Of a stretch of 64,000 nucleotides of DNA, positions 36,695 through 45,479 are shown in pieces. The notes beneath the pieces are model-generated. The model saw only the letters and a program-made list of their open reading frames with translations, did no database searches and was not told the DNA's origin. This DNA comes from Candidatus Bathyarchaeota archaeon (GTDB taxonomy: Archaea > Thermoproteota > Bathyarchaeia > Bathyarchaeales > DTEX01). The number at the start of each line of letters is the position of its first letter. Position 1 is the stretch's first letter. The DNA is taken from assembly GCA_025059045.1 (NCBI GenBank), contig JANXEA010000008.1, positions 62,001 through 126,000 of the forward strand, read 5' to 3'. The position numbers were made by a program, and so were the translations under genes.

Positions 36695-37378
36695 TCAACT
36701 AATATGATCACGGATTCCATTTTCCTCAATTGCCAGAAGAAAAGTGATATCGGTCTCGGCACCATTCTTCTTTTCTACCACTGCTCTAATGACGTTAGAC
36801 CTACCTGTTTTATTTAGACTCAAAACATTATCCGACCAGAATTTCAGAACTCTTGTTGCCACGGGCATTACTCTCTCTCCAAACAAGCCTCGCACTTGAC
36901 TCACAAGTATAACAGCCAGATCAAAAATTTTCGCAATCTGCTCTATAGTTGCTACCTGACGGTTTAATTCACGGTTAACATGAAAACTCTCCCCTGTATT
37001 TGCCACCTCCTGTCGGTATAGAGAGGTTATTGTGTCAAAGACCAATAGAGCGAACCTTTCATTTATGTATCTGTCTAGACTATCAATGATTTCCGCTTGC
37101 TCATCAAATGATGAAGGTCGAACAATCATGATTAGGTCTAAAGCTTCTCTATAGTTGTAGGCACCCAGCTGCAACAGTCTCTCTGGAGAAAAAGTCCCAT
37201 CAGAATCCACATACAAGGTTTTAAAGCCCATAGTGGCGCAACTTAACGCGCTCTGCATGGCTAAGGTGGACTTTCCAGTCTCGGCTTCTCCATAAACCAG
37301 ACTAATCATGCCAGAAGGAAAACCTCCTTCCAGCACTTTGTCCAGAAGAACAGACCCTGTAGGTATCCATCTGGTCAA
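36695..37378 (-). CDS. RadB/KaiC-like RecA-superfamily ATPase
   Basis: A single-domain RecA-fold ATPase of 227 residues, similar in size and layout to archaeal RadB, a recombinase mediator. Walker A is GEAETGKST at residues 30-38, and Walker B FALLVFDTIT lies near 105-115. The L1/L2-like portion VILVSQVRGLFGERV is followed by a short C-terminal sheet. It has no N-terminal helix-hairpin-helix domain, so it is not RadA. RadB is the best name, though other KaiC-like proteins cannot be excluded. Confidence 0.75.
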   Translation of the reverse strand: MTRWIPTGSVLLDKVLEGGFPSGMISLVYGEAETGKSTLAMQSALSCATMGFKTLYVDSDGTFSPERLLQLGAYNYREALDLIMIVRPSSFDEQAEIIDSLDRYINERFALLVFDTITSLYRQEVANTGESFHVNRELNRQVATIEQIAKIFDLAVILVSQVRGLFGERVMPVATRVLKFWSDNVLSLNKTGRSNVIRAVVEKKNGAETDITFLLAIEENGIRDHIS

Positions 37379-37463
37379 GACGATGCTTCCAACAAAAATA
37401 ATCTGCGTATGTAAGGCTTAAATTTTAGTCCACCATCATGTTAAGCTTATTAAGTGGCAGATT

Positions 37464-38060
37464 ATGAGGGCTAATATAGCTGTTGTAACAGTCTCTGGAA
37501 AAGCGTACTATAGAATCGTAAGTCAACTGAAGGATAGAAATATACCCTTCTTAAGTCTGATTCCAGGAGAGGTGATTCCACGCTACATAAAAGTCATAAT
37601 AACAACGTATGAAGAAAGAGGCCAGATTGAACATCCGAACATCCTAGTATATAATTGTGATGAGGATCCATCATCAATAATTGAAGAGGCCATACGTATA
37701 GCACAGAATAAAGAGAGATATTGTGAGGTTGTGATCGGTGTAGATCCGGGAAAAACTTTTGGTTTAGCTGTTTTAGGCGATGGTAAAGTCCTAAGTAAGT
37801 TTGAGGGTTTAAGCCTTGAAAAGTCGGTTGACATGGTCATAACAGAACTTAAGAATAAGCCTGCAAAATCCCAGAAGATTAAAGTTGGAGACGGCGTTCC
37901 TGAGCTAGCAAAAGAAATTGTTAGAAGACTGAAGATGGCTCTTCCTGAAAATGTTACTATAGACATAGTTACTGAAGCCTGGACCAGTAAGCATAAGAGC
38001 GGGGATTCAAGAAAGAAAGTAAGTGATGCGGATTCAGCGGTGAAAATTGCTCAAAGATAG
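37464..38060 (+). CDS. Conserved archaeal protein with RNase H-like segment
   Basis: A 198-residue protein I recognise only in part. The N-terminal 85 residues form an alpha/beta region (ANIAVVTVSGKAYYRIVSQL). From about residue 88, VVIGVDPGKTFGLAVLGDG looks like the first strand of an RNase H/RuvC-like fold, with Asp in DPGKT as a possible metal ligand. The end is rich in Ser/Lys (KHKSGDSRKKVSDADSAVKI) and may include the final Asp pair. It lies 31 nt before clp1. It may be an RNA- or DNA-processing enzyme, but the function is unknown. Confidence 0.6.
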   Translation: MRANIAVVTVSGKAYYRIVSQLKDRNIPFLSLIPGEVIPRYIKVIITTYEERGQIEHPNILVYNCDEDPSSIIEEAIRIAQNKERYCEVVIGVDPGKTFGLAVLGDGKVLSKFEGLSLEKSVDMVITELKNKPAKSQKIKVGDGVPELAKEIVRRLKMALPENVTIDIVTEAWTSKHKSGDSRKKVSDADSAVKIAQR

Positions 38061-38091
38061 ACTTTTATAGCATGTTAAAGGTGATCTGAAT

Positions 38092-39252
38092 CTGATCACT
38101 AGGACCATCGTTAAGGGGAAAACTCTTCTCGTTGACGGGCCATCAAGCATAAGAGTAGTCTCCGGAAGTGTTTCAGTGTTTGGCGCAATAATTGAGAAGG
38201 GTGAAATAATTATTCGTCGGGGTAAACGTATGCCGCTAGAAGCTATTCGCGATACCACTGTCAGCCTATCTTTGGGCGAAACTGCTTCTTTCACAGAAAT
38301 CGACAGCGACCCGATACCAAATTCGTGGAAACACGCCGCCCAAACCTTATTGAGTGAAAAAAGGGCTAAGACTGTTCTCATATTGGGAGGCGTAGATGTT
38401 GGCAAAACAAGTTTCAGCATATATCTAATTAATTCTGCGCTAAGAACCGGGTTTAATGTTGCTTTCGTCGATAGCGATCTCGGCCAATCCGATGTTGGAC
38501 CGCCTGGAACATTAAGTTTAGCAAATATTAGGGAATCAGTCTTTGACTTATTCAAAATAATGCCCGATGATCTAATTTTTATAGGTGTGACTACACCTAG
38601 CCTAGCAACCAATTCTGTTGTTAGCGGCACCGCAGCACTAAAAGAAAAGGCCTCAAGAGCAGGAGCAAACTTCATAGTGATTAATACTGATGGGTGGATT
38701 GAAGGAGAAGAAGCATTAAATTTTAAGTCTGAATTGATAAAGAGTGTTTCTCCTGATTATATTATACTAATTGGAGCTGACGAGAAATTACAAGCCAGAA
38801 TAAGTAATGTTTGTACAGCGAAAATCATACAAATTGATCAACCAGAGAATATTAGAAAAAGAGATAAAGAAGTGAGAAAATTTCTGAGAGGATTGGCCTA
38901 TAAGAAGCATCTACGGAACACCAAGATCAGATCTTTTCCTCTGCACTGGGTAATACTGGAAGGCTATAACATTTATTCAGGAAAAGCGAGAAATGCCAGT
39001 TCATCGATGACCGTATTGAAAAACCTTGTGCCGGAAAATAAAGATGATATTTCATCACCCCGTAGTACGCGAGGCACATTAGTTGCTTTAAAAGATTACA
39101 ATGGTAAAGTCCTCGGAATTGGAACAGTACTTGAAGTTGATCTTAGGCGGAATGTGATAAGGATATTTACATCTGTGAAAGACGCCGTCTCCAGGATCGC
39201 TTTCGGCAAGGTACGATTAGATAGATATGGAAATGAAATCGGGTTGATTTGA
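38092..39252 (+). CDS. clp1: Clp1-like polynucleotide 5'-kinase with apparent CTG start
   Basis: RNA/DNA 5'-hydroxyl kinase of the Clp1/Grc3 family, linked to RNA processing. The P-loop is GGVDVGKTSFS, the Clp1 box DSDLGQSDVGPPGTL follows, and the C-terminal beta domain ends with GKVRLDRYGNEIGLI. The first canonical start in frame is GTG at 38176, but the 28 codons before it encode conserved N-terminal-domain sequence (VKGKTLLVDGPSSIRVVSG). The stretch lacks ATG, GTG or TTG back to a stop at 38068. GGTGAT at 38080-38085 points to CTG at 38092 as the real start (386 residues). Confidence 0.85.
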   Translation: MITRTIVKGKTLLVDGPSSIRVVSGSVSVFGAIIEKGEIIIRRGKRMPLEAIRDTTVSLSLGETASFTEIDSDPIPNSWKHAAQTLLSEKRAKTVLILGGVDVGKTSFSIYLINSALRTGFNVAFVDSDLGQSDVGPPGTLSLANIRESVFDLFKIMPDDLIFIGVTTPSLATNSVVSGTAALKEKASRAGANFIVINTDGWIEGEEALNFKSELIKSVSPDYIILIGADEKLQARISNVCTAKIIQIDQPENIRKRDKEVRKFLRGLAYKKHLRNTKIRSFPLHWVILEGYNIYSGKARNASSSMTVLKNLVPENKDDISSPRSTRGTLVALKDYNGKVLGIGTVLEVDLRRNVIRIFTSVKDAVSRIAFGKVRLDRYGNEIGLI

Positions 39253-39338
39253 CATTCTGTTAAAACTATTGCGCAGCTTGAAGCAAAGCATTTATGTTAT
39301 AGAGTATCCTTTTTGCATGTCAAATTATAGGAAGGAAA

Positions 39339-40130
39339 ATGGGTTTGCGGGAAAACCGACTTAGACAGCTAATACGTAAAGGGGAACCCTCGATAGGAAC
39401 AAGAATCCTTATTGCATGGCCCGGATTAGTTGAGATAATAGGACATAGCGGCGTTTACGACTATGTTGAATTCTTAAGTGAATATGGTCCATACGACCTT
39501 TACGATCTTGACAACTTAGCTAGAGCCGCGGAACTCGTGAATATATCGACGATGATTAAGATCGACCAAGAACCGCGAATCTATTTAGCTGGCAGAGCTT
39601 TAGCATCAGGAATACAGAACATATTATTTGCTGATATAAGATCTGTAGAAGATGCGGAGGAAGCCGTAAAAGCTGTAAGAACTGAACCTAAGGGTCTCAG
39701 CGGCTTTAGGATGGATAGAAGGGTTGGATACGTCTCATCAGTGGCCACTGCTGCAGATGTTGTTAAGATATGTGAAGATGCCGTAGTCGCATTGATGATA
39801 GAGAAGAAATCGGCTGTTGAAAATTTAAATGAGATCCTCTCGGTTGAAGGCGTCGACATGGTACAGTTCGGACCGTCCGATTACTCTATCAGCATAGGAT
39901 TACCGGGAGAAGTTAATCACCCAAAAGTAAGAGAGGCAGAGGTCAAGGTTATAAAGACCGCGCTTGAGATGGGAGTCACGCCTAGAGCTGAGATAAGAAA
40001 CGTTGATGAGGCAAAGAGATACATAGATATGGGTGTACGTAACTTCAGCATAGGCACGGACGTAACTATCCTCTATAATTGGTGGAAAAGCAAGGGCGGA
40101 GAACTCAGGCAAATACTCTCCAGGATTTAA
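39339..40130 (+). CDS. HpcH/HpaI-family aldolase
   Basis: Class II aldolase of the HpcH/HpaI family, which cleaves 2-keto-3-deoxy acids to pyruvate and an aldehyde. Visible features: GTRILIAWPGLVEIIGHSG at the start, YDYVEFLSEYGPYDL, MIEKKSAVENLNEILS and the metal-binding DMVQFGPSDYSISIG. It has 263 residues. The exact substrate is unknown; 2-keto-3-deoxy-L-rhamnonate is attractive given the GH106 enzyme but is only inference. The ATG is preceded by GGAAGG. Confidence 0.86.
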   Translation: MGLRENRLRQLIRKGEPSIGTRILIAWPGLVEIIGHSGVYDYVEFLSEYGPYDLYDLDNLARAAELVNISTMIKIDQEPRIYLAGRALASGIQNILFADIRSVEDAEEAVKAVRTEPKGLSGFRMDRRVGYVSSVATAADVVKICEDAVVALMIEKKSAVENLNEILSVEGVDMVQFGPSDYSISIGLPGEVNHPKVREAEVKVIKTALEMGVTPRAEIRNVDEAKRYIDMGVRNFSIGTDVTILYNWWKSKGGELRQILSRI

Positions 40131-40185
40131 GCCTGAGACTTCTAGTTTTCACGGTGAACTGATAAATATTCAAAGGAAAGAATCA

Positions 40186-40560
40186 TTGATTATAGCAGGA
40201 ATGATCATATTGTCAGAAGTGAGAATTATAGAGGAAAAAGTAGTCGAGTACGGTATAACATTTAGCGGAATGCTTATCGACATGAAAAACGCATACATAA
40301 TCTTCCTGTGTGAGGGAGACTATTCTCTTGGAACGTTGGCTATATCCGTGCCTAGTGGAGGAGATATGCTGGGTCCGCCGCTCTCATCCATTCTTTTGGG
40401 AGATAAGGATAAGACTCTGGCCAGAATTTTGGCAGAGCGCTTGGCCGCAACTTTAAAGAGGGTTGTTCTAGTCTCAGTTTTCTTAAACATGACAGATGAA
40501 AAAAGGGCGGCGACCATCTTTTGGAGGCTTCTAGAAGAAATTTTGAGGAGGAAGACATAA
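40186..40560 (+). CDS. Conserved archaeal protein of unknown function
   Basis: A 124-residue alpha/beta protein. Central features are YGITFSGMLIDMKNAYIIFL, SVPSGGDMLGPPLSSILLGD, and a C-terminal helix LARILAERLAATLKR. The layout is loosely reminiscent of proteasome-assembly-chaperone-like proteins, but the resemblance is weak. The frame opens with TTG at 40186 after AAAGGAAAG; an ATG at 40201 is an alternative. It is followed by ubiD after 1 nt, which suggests a translational link. The role is not assigned. Confidence 0.65.
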   Translation: MIIAGMIILSEVRIIEEKVVEYGITFSGMLIDMKNAYIIFLCEGDYSLGTLAISVPSGGDMLGPPLSSILLGDKDKTLARILAERLAATLKRVVLVSVFLNMTDEKRAATIFWRLLEEILRRKT

Positions 40561-40561
40561 T

Positions 40562-41917
40562 TTGAGTCTCAGAAGTTTTCTAACCGAGATTGAGGATAAA
40601 GGTGAAGTCATACATATAACTGATGGATTATCAACAAGATTTGAGATATCTGCGGTCTTGCAAGAATTTCAAGACGGCCCCGTTTTATTATTCGATAATG
40701 TAGAAGGCTATACGACAAAGGTGGTTGGTAATATTTGTGGCACACGATCAAGGATCGCCCAATCAATTGGTGTTGACAGTAGATTGCTGTGCCAAAGACT
40801 GTTAGACGCTATGTCAAAACCCGTGTCCCCAAGGATTGTTGATGATGGGCCAGTAAAAGAGGTGCAGGAAAAGCCTAACCTCCATAAAATTCCGGTTTTG
40901 AAGCATTTTGAAGGGGATGCGGGACCTTATATCACTTCCGCTGTAATCTCTGCAAGAAGCCCTGATAAAAAGGTTGAAAACGTCTCCATTCATCGTCTCC
41001 AGGTCTTAGATGAAAAACATTTGGCGATTAGACTTGTCCCGAGACATCTCTATAGACTGTGGTCTATGGCCAGAGGTGAAAAGAGAGACCTTGAAATCGC
41101 GATATCCATCGGTCTCCATCCAGCAGTTCTCTTAGCCGCAGCTTCTTCCCCTCCGTTTGGAATAAGCGAGTTCGGTATTGCAAATAGTTTACTAGGAGAC
41201 AAATTAGAGCTTGTAAGATGCAGCAAGGTTGATGTCTTCGCACCAGCGGAGGCTGAGCTTATACTGGAAGGAAGAATTTCTTTTGCAGAATCTGCCTTAG
41301 AAGGTCCCTTTGTTGATATTGTAGGGACATATGATATCCAACGAGAGCAGCCAGTTGTCGAGGTAGTTAATATTCTACATCGGGAGGATTATATTTATCA
41401 AGCCCTCTTGCCAGGTGGTTCGGAACATAAGTTACTTATGGGGCTTCCCCGCGAAGCCGCCATATACAGTGCAGTTTCAAATGTTGTTCCAAGAGTGAAT
41501 GCTGTGAACCTTACTAGCGGCGGCTGCGGATGGCTACATGCTATAATTTCGATAGAGAAGCAGACGGATGGTGATGGAAAGAATGCTATTTTAGCGGCGT
41601 TCGCTGGGCACCCAAGCCTAAAACACGTGGTTATTGTGGATGGGGACGTAGATGTTTTTAACATGGAAGAAGTTGAGTGGGCGATAGCGACCCGTTTCCA
41701 AGCTGATGAGGATCTTATCGTTATCACGCGAGCTAGGGGATCAACCTTGGATCCCTCGGGAAATCAGAGGGATGGATTGACGGCTAAAATTGGCATAGAT
41801 GCCACCCGCCCACTCAGCGATCCGGCGGAAAAGTTCTTGAAGGCCAAAATCCCATTATCCAACAAGATTAGGGCGTGTATAGAAAAAATCAAGACCGGAA
41901 TGGCGAAAAACGATTAA
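40562..41917 (+). CDS. UbiD-family decarboxylase, likely anhydromevalonate phosphate decarboxylase
   Basis: UbiD-type decarboxylase that uses prenylated FMN. It has MSLRSFLTEIEDKGE at the start, VSIHRLQVLDEKHLAIRLVP, IGLHPAVLLAAASSPPFG and the catalytic region EAELILEGRISFAESALEGPF with the ExGPF motif. At 451 residues it is full length. The two subunits of an AcnX/phosphomevalonate dehydratase lie next to it on the opposite strand. Together they fit the archaeal mevalonate route, in which trans-anhydromevalonate phosphate is decarboxylated to isopentenyl phosphate. The start is TTG. Confidence 0.85.
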   Translation: MSLRSFLTEIEDKGEVIHITDGLSTRFEISAVLQEFQDGPVLLFDNVEGYTTKVVGNICGTRSRIAQSIGVDSRLLCQRLLDAMSKPVSPRIVDDGPVKEVQEKPNLHKIPVLKHFEGDAGPYITSAVISARSPDKKVENVSIHRLQVLDEKHLAIRLVPRHLYRLWSMARGEKRDLEIAISIGLHPAVLLAAASSPPFGISEFGIANSLLGDKLELVRCSKVDVFAPAEAELILEGRISFAESALEGPFVDIVGTYDIQREQPVVEVVNILHREDYIYQALLPGGSEHKLLMGLPREAAIYSAVSNVVPRVNAVNLTSGGCGWLHAIISIEKQTDGDGKNAILAAFAGHPSLKHVVIVDGDVDVFNMEEVEWAIATRFQADEDLIVITRARGSTLDPSGNQRDGLTAKIGIDATRPLSDPAEKFLKAKIPLSNKIRACIEKIKTGMAKND

Positions 41918-43102
41918 TCAAGACCCGCTACATGCCTTATTTATACATTCCTGGAGCGAGGCAAAACGAACCCCAACCTTACACATATTTGGTGCATAGT
42001 ATGCCGTCTTGGCAGAGTTTGTCATCAACGTTTGCACACCCATCTCTTTAAGCCATGTTACGACCGCGCATGTGTCGCAGATAACTTTTCCGCCAGCAGC
42101 CTCGATCTGGCTTACGTATGCTGACGCGGCATTTTTGATGTACCTAGAAGTACATACCCATAGCCTAACACCTCTTTTCACTTTTCTGCCTCTTAAAAGA
42201 AATGCAACCGTCTCTAGTTCATGCAACGAAGAATGAGGACATCCTATAAATATCATGTCAGGTTCCTCATCAGTTGTTGATAGCCTCTCGAAAGTCTCAT
42301 TCAACTCTTTGGCCTCAACACTCAGAGTATCTGATATTGAGAACTCTTCGACCTGTAAGTATGAGGGGTAAAAGAATGAGACCATTCCAGAAGAAGCCAA
42401 CGCCGCCCCCATCTGCTTTAGACAGAACTCTTCTAGACTTGGAAGGCCTTTAAACACCGGGATCTTGTCCCTTACAACCTTTCCAAGGAGTATTCCAAGA
42501 GCACCAAACTCAGCCTCATTTGAGAGTTTTACGTTAACATCAACGCCTATTTCCGGTCTCCGATTTTCAGGCCTGTGTAAACCATAGTCCGGCGTCTTTC
42601 CAATAAGAGCTGCTGCAAGCGCGCTCGGTCCACCCTCACGGTTAGTCCATGCGTTAAGTATAGAGTTCGCGTAAACTACGGCGGATGACTCTGCCCATGC
42701 AAGGTGGCTACCCTTTCTGGGTCTCCTCAAGTAATATGGTGTGCAGGTTAAAACTGGAAGAAACTTCATTCCCTCATATACTCTGATTACCTCAAGCTGC
42801 TTTTCAAGTATCGATTCTGAAAAATTGAACTCATCTAACCGCATGCTGTCAAAGCCTGCTGGATTAGTTGTGGTCTCAACTTCAGCAATGGCTCCGGACT
42901 CAAATAGGTTTCTGAGAAATTCGATCGGCGCATCGCCTATAGTCTTATAGGAGACGCCTGAAACATGGGCAGACCGTATGGGTATTAGTCTCTTCGCACC
43001 ATACAGGTCTCCAAGCTTGACGAGGATCTTCATCGCTACTTGATAGGCCCACCCCCTCTCCCCATTTAATATCTTCTCTTCCTCGGTGGTTAGATGCACC
43101 AT
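41918..43102 (-). CDS. AcnX-type phosphomevalonate dehydratase large subunit
   Basis: Large subunit of the aconitase-X family enzyme that, in archaea, dehydrates mevalonate 5-phosphate to trans-anhydromevalonate phosphate. Recognisable phrases: MVHLTTEEEKILNGERGW at the start, RLIPIRSAHVSGVSYKTIG, LTCTPYYLRRPRKGSHLAWA, ESSAVVYANSILNAWTNREG and IFIGCPHSSLHEL. Cysteines in CTPYY, IGCPH and VICDTCAVV fit the iron-sulfur cluster. At 394 residues it is full length. The small subunit lies upstream (108-nt gap), and the UbiD gene is convergent, one base away. Confidence 0.9.
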   Translation of the reverse strand: MVHLTTEEEKILNGERGWAYQVAMKILVKLGDLYGAKRLIPIRSAHVSGVSYKTIGDAPIEFLRNLFESGAIAEVETTTNPAGFDSMRLDEFNFSESILEKQLEVIRVYEGMKFLPVLTCTPYYLRRPRKGSHLAWAESSAVVYANSILNAWTNREGGPSALAAALIGKTPDYGLHRPENRRPEIGVDVNVKLSNEAEFGALGILLGKVVRDKIPVFKGLPSLEEFCLKQMGAALASSGMVSFFYPSYLQVEEFSISDTLSVEAKELNETFERLSTTDEEPDMIFIGCPHSSLHELETVAFLLRGRKVKRGVRLWVCTSRYIKNAASAYVSQIEAAGGKVICDTCAVVTWLKEMGVQTLMTNSAKTAYYAPNMCKVGVRFASLQECINKACSGS

Positions 43103-43210
43103 TGCCTCCTCCTTTAGGAAAGAAGAGAGCTGGAAACCTTATCTATCTTTCTGGAAGAGAAATCAACTTTTAACAAACAGTATAGAGGAGATGTTTTCAA
43201 GGTTTAAATA

Positions 43211-43630
43211 TCATGCTCTAACAATTCTTGCCATGCCAGATTCCCCATCCAATTCTATCAAATCTCCAGACCTTATTCTGGCTATTTCAATCTGATCGAT
43301 CATCGGTATCTCTGCAATCACTGCACCGACTACTACAATAGGCTCTGCAGTCTCATTAATGATTCCTCGGGGTCCTAGACCCTTTTTGACAAGAGAATAA
43401 AGAACGTAGCTTCCAACCGTGGACCCGTGACCGTGCGGAAAACATAGGATCTTTCCAGAGACACTTTTGCCGTAGAGGTCGTGACCTTTTTCAACAATTA
43501 TTCCGGTCTCAACATCTATTCCTGCAAGGAAACTAAGGGGTTTGGTCGAGACTAATGCCACTCCCTTTGCATGCCCTGAAACTACTGGTCGACCTTTAAG
43601 AACAAAAGCCATCTTTCCACCACGTGACAT
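43211..43630 (-). CDS. AcnX-type phosphomevalonate dehydratase small subunit
   Basis: Small (DUF126-like) subunit partner of the large AcnX protein. It contains LKGRPVVSGHAKGVALVSTK at the start, CFPHGHGSTVGSYVLYSL with the conserved Ser and the C-terminal DQIEIARIRSGDLIELDGES. The frame gives 139 residues; the ATG at 43612 (MAFVLKG), which has GGTGG 5 nt upstream, would be the more usual start. The pair is needed for the archaeal mevalonate branch. Confidence 0.9.
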   Translation of the reverse strand: MSRGGKMAFVLKGRPVVSGHAKGVALVSTKPLSFLAGIDVETGIIVEKGHDLYGKSVSGKILCFPHGHGSTVGSYVLYSLVKKGLGPRGIINETAEPIVVVGAVIAEIPMIDQIEIARIRSGDLIELDGESGMARIVRA

Positions 43631-43652
43631 AATGCAATGAAACTTTGTTCAT

Positions 43653-44939
43653 CTAATATGAAATTTTAGCGGAGAAGGGGAGACTTCCGAAAAGCTTCTC
43701 AGCTGCTTTCTGAACTTTTTCCATACACTCTTTCTCCGTGTAGACTCTTATGATGTTCATGAAGCCTTTGAGCACATCAAATATTCCCGATAACTCACTG
43801 AGGCGACAAACAAACTTTTTTCCGTCTCTCGTGGTGTTCGATATCGGTATCTCCATAGGCTCCATTGGAAAAGCATTATGGTATGGAACAGAGGGAAGTG
43901 TGGGAACATCAATTATAACCTTTTCAGGATCGACGCCGGCTTCCTCGGCAATCTCATCCCTCATAATGTTTCGGATCCCTTCAACATTGAATATGCTTGG
44001 CACAATTCTGTCCTTTAAATAAAATGGGGGAGGGTCATAGACACATTTAATCAGTCTCCTTCTCTCTAACCTCTCTATAATTTCTCTTGACTTTTCGTTT
44101 TCCTTCAACTTTGTCCATAATACATAATCATCTAGAGACAAGTATTCCTCTGGGGAACTGAAGTCTGTGAGGCCTAATTCATCCTTTGCCAGCTCTAATG
44201 CAGATGCAAGCATTATCTGGACGGCTCTACCGACGCGATGAAAGTATATACTCTTGAAGGATTCGATCCTAGCTAGAATGAATGACTCCAAGGCAGAAAG
44301 GGCTCCAATATCAACGGTCAAATTCCCATCCGTAACGTCCATCGTATCCACTAATCTAGCTACATCGACATATCCATACTCCGCCCCTGTATGATAAGTG
44401 TCCCTGACAACAAAGTCAAGCTTGTCTACGTCAACAGCGCTTCTGATTATCTGATCAATATACGTCTTCCCAGGCCTATTTAATAGGCCAACAGAAAGCA
44501 TGCTTATGTCTTTCGCATCATACCCAAGTTTACTAAGGATTTCTCCTATCTCCGAGTTAAGAATTATCCAACTCGTCATATCTTCATGCGTCTTGCCAAG
44601 GAATTTAGTCAAAAGATGCTCAAAGACATGAGAGAAGGGTCCATGGCCTATATCGTGGAGCATAGAAGCAATCCTGACTGTACGTGTCTCATCTTCAGAG
44701 ATTAATTGTGATATTCTCGGATTGCTTGTCAAACGGTCGGCTAAGCATAATACTCCTAATGAATGCTCAAACCTTGTATGATTGGCTCCTGGATATACAA
44801 ACTCTGCGCCGGCTAGCTGCCTAATCCTTCTCAGCCTCTGGAACGGATAAGAATCTATTATTTCCTTTTCATCTTCTGTAATGTAAATGTAGCCATATAT
44901 AGGGTCTTTAATCTCACCCCAGTATTTGCGCGTTTTCAT
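43653..44939 (-). CDS. HD-domain phosphohydrolase (dNTPase-like, COG1078)
   Basis: HD-superfamily phosphohydrolase related to dGTP triphosphohydrolases and SAMHD1. The HD motif is NHTRFEHSLGVLCLADRL with His near residue 59, then SMLHDIGHGPFSHVFEHLL with the His-Asp pair near 95-96, and VDKLDFVVRDTYHTG with the third metal aspartate. The frame could start at TTG at 44951, but GGTGAG lies 4 nt before the ATG at 44939, so that start is preferred (428 residues). Nucleotide substrate is likely but not proven. It is followed upstream by a small helical protein gene on the same strand. Confidence 0.9.
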   Translation of the reverse strand: MKTRKYWGEIKDPIYGYIYITEDEKEIIDSYPFQRLRRIRQLAGAEFVYPGANHTRFEHSLGVLCLADRLTSNPRISQLISEDETRTVRIASMLHDIGHGPFSHVFEHLLTKFLGKTHEDMTSWIILNSEIGEILSKLGYDAKDISMLSVGLLNRPGKTYIDQIIRSAVDVDKLDFVVRDTYHTGAEYGYVDVARLVDTMDVTDGNLTVDIGALSALESFILARIESFKSIYFHRVGRAVQIMLASALELAKDELGLTDFSSPEEYLSLDDYVLWTKLKENEKSREIIERLERRRLIKCVYDPPPFYLKDRIVPSIFNVEGIRNIMRDEIAEEAGVDPEKVIIDVPTLPSVPYHNAFPMEPMEIPISNTTRDGKKFVCRLSELSGIFDVLKGFMNIIRVYTEKECMEKVQKAAEKLFGSLPFSAKISY

Positions 44940-44984
44940 ACGTCTCACCAATCACTCTCAAGGAAATCTTATCCCGATAATGCG

Positions 44985-45407
44985 TCATGTCAATTTTTGC
45001 ATCTCCTTCTCCCTTCTCTCAGCAATCTCCAATAGCGCCCTATAATATTCGCCTGTCTCGATTTTGTTACATATATTTCCCAGCGCTTCATGTACATTCC
45101 TGAAGTATTCTTTGTCAGATTCCATAATCTTTCTTTTCTGAATGGATAACGCGCGATGCCTGATGCCCAGTCCAGCCTCTCTAATCGAAAGGTAAAGTAT
45201 CCTATGCTCAACCTCTATCAATTGTGGTGAAATCTCTTGAGCTAAGGAGACAAGTTCTTCTCCGATCAATCTGAGTTTAGTAATATCCCATGAAAGCATA
45301 TAGCCTTCATTCCTAGTCAAGATCTCTCTAAGTCTTGTCTGCAAAAAGCCTAATATTGGCAGGAACTTTTCCATCGGTTTGTCCTCAACAAAATATTGAG
45401 AGATCAA
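44985..45407 (-). CDS. Small helical protein of unknown function
   Basis: A 140-residue protein predicted to be almost entirely helical, with heptad-like runs such as LRLIGEELVSLAQEISPQL, EHRILYLSIREAGLG and YRALLEIAERREKEMQK. I do not recognise the family. It lies 46 nt upstream of the HD-domain gene on the same strand and might be a partner of it. An internal Met at residue 12 (MEKFLPILG) is an alternative start. Confidence 0.6.
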   Translation of the reverse strand: MISQYFVEDKPMEKFLPILGFLQTRLREILTRNEGYMLSWDITKLRLIGEELVSLAQEISPQLIEVEHRILYLSIREAGLGIRHRALSIQKRKIMESDKEYFRNVHEALGNICNKIETGEYYRALLEIAERREKEMQKLT

Positions 45408-45479
45408 CGTTTTAAGGTTGTCTATTAGAAGAACGAAAGTCTTAATTCTCTCGCCTTTCTATTCAATTGCTATTCTCGT

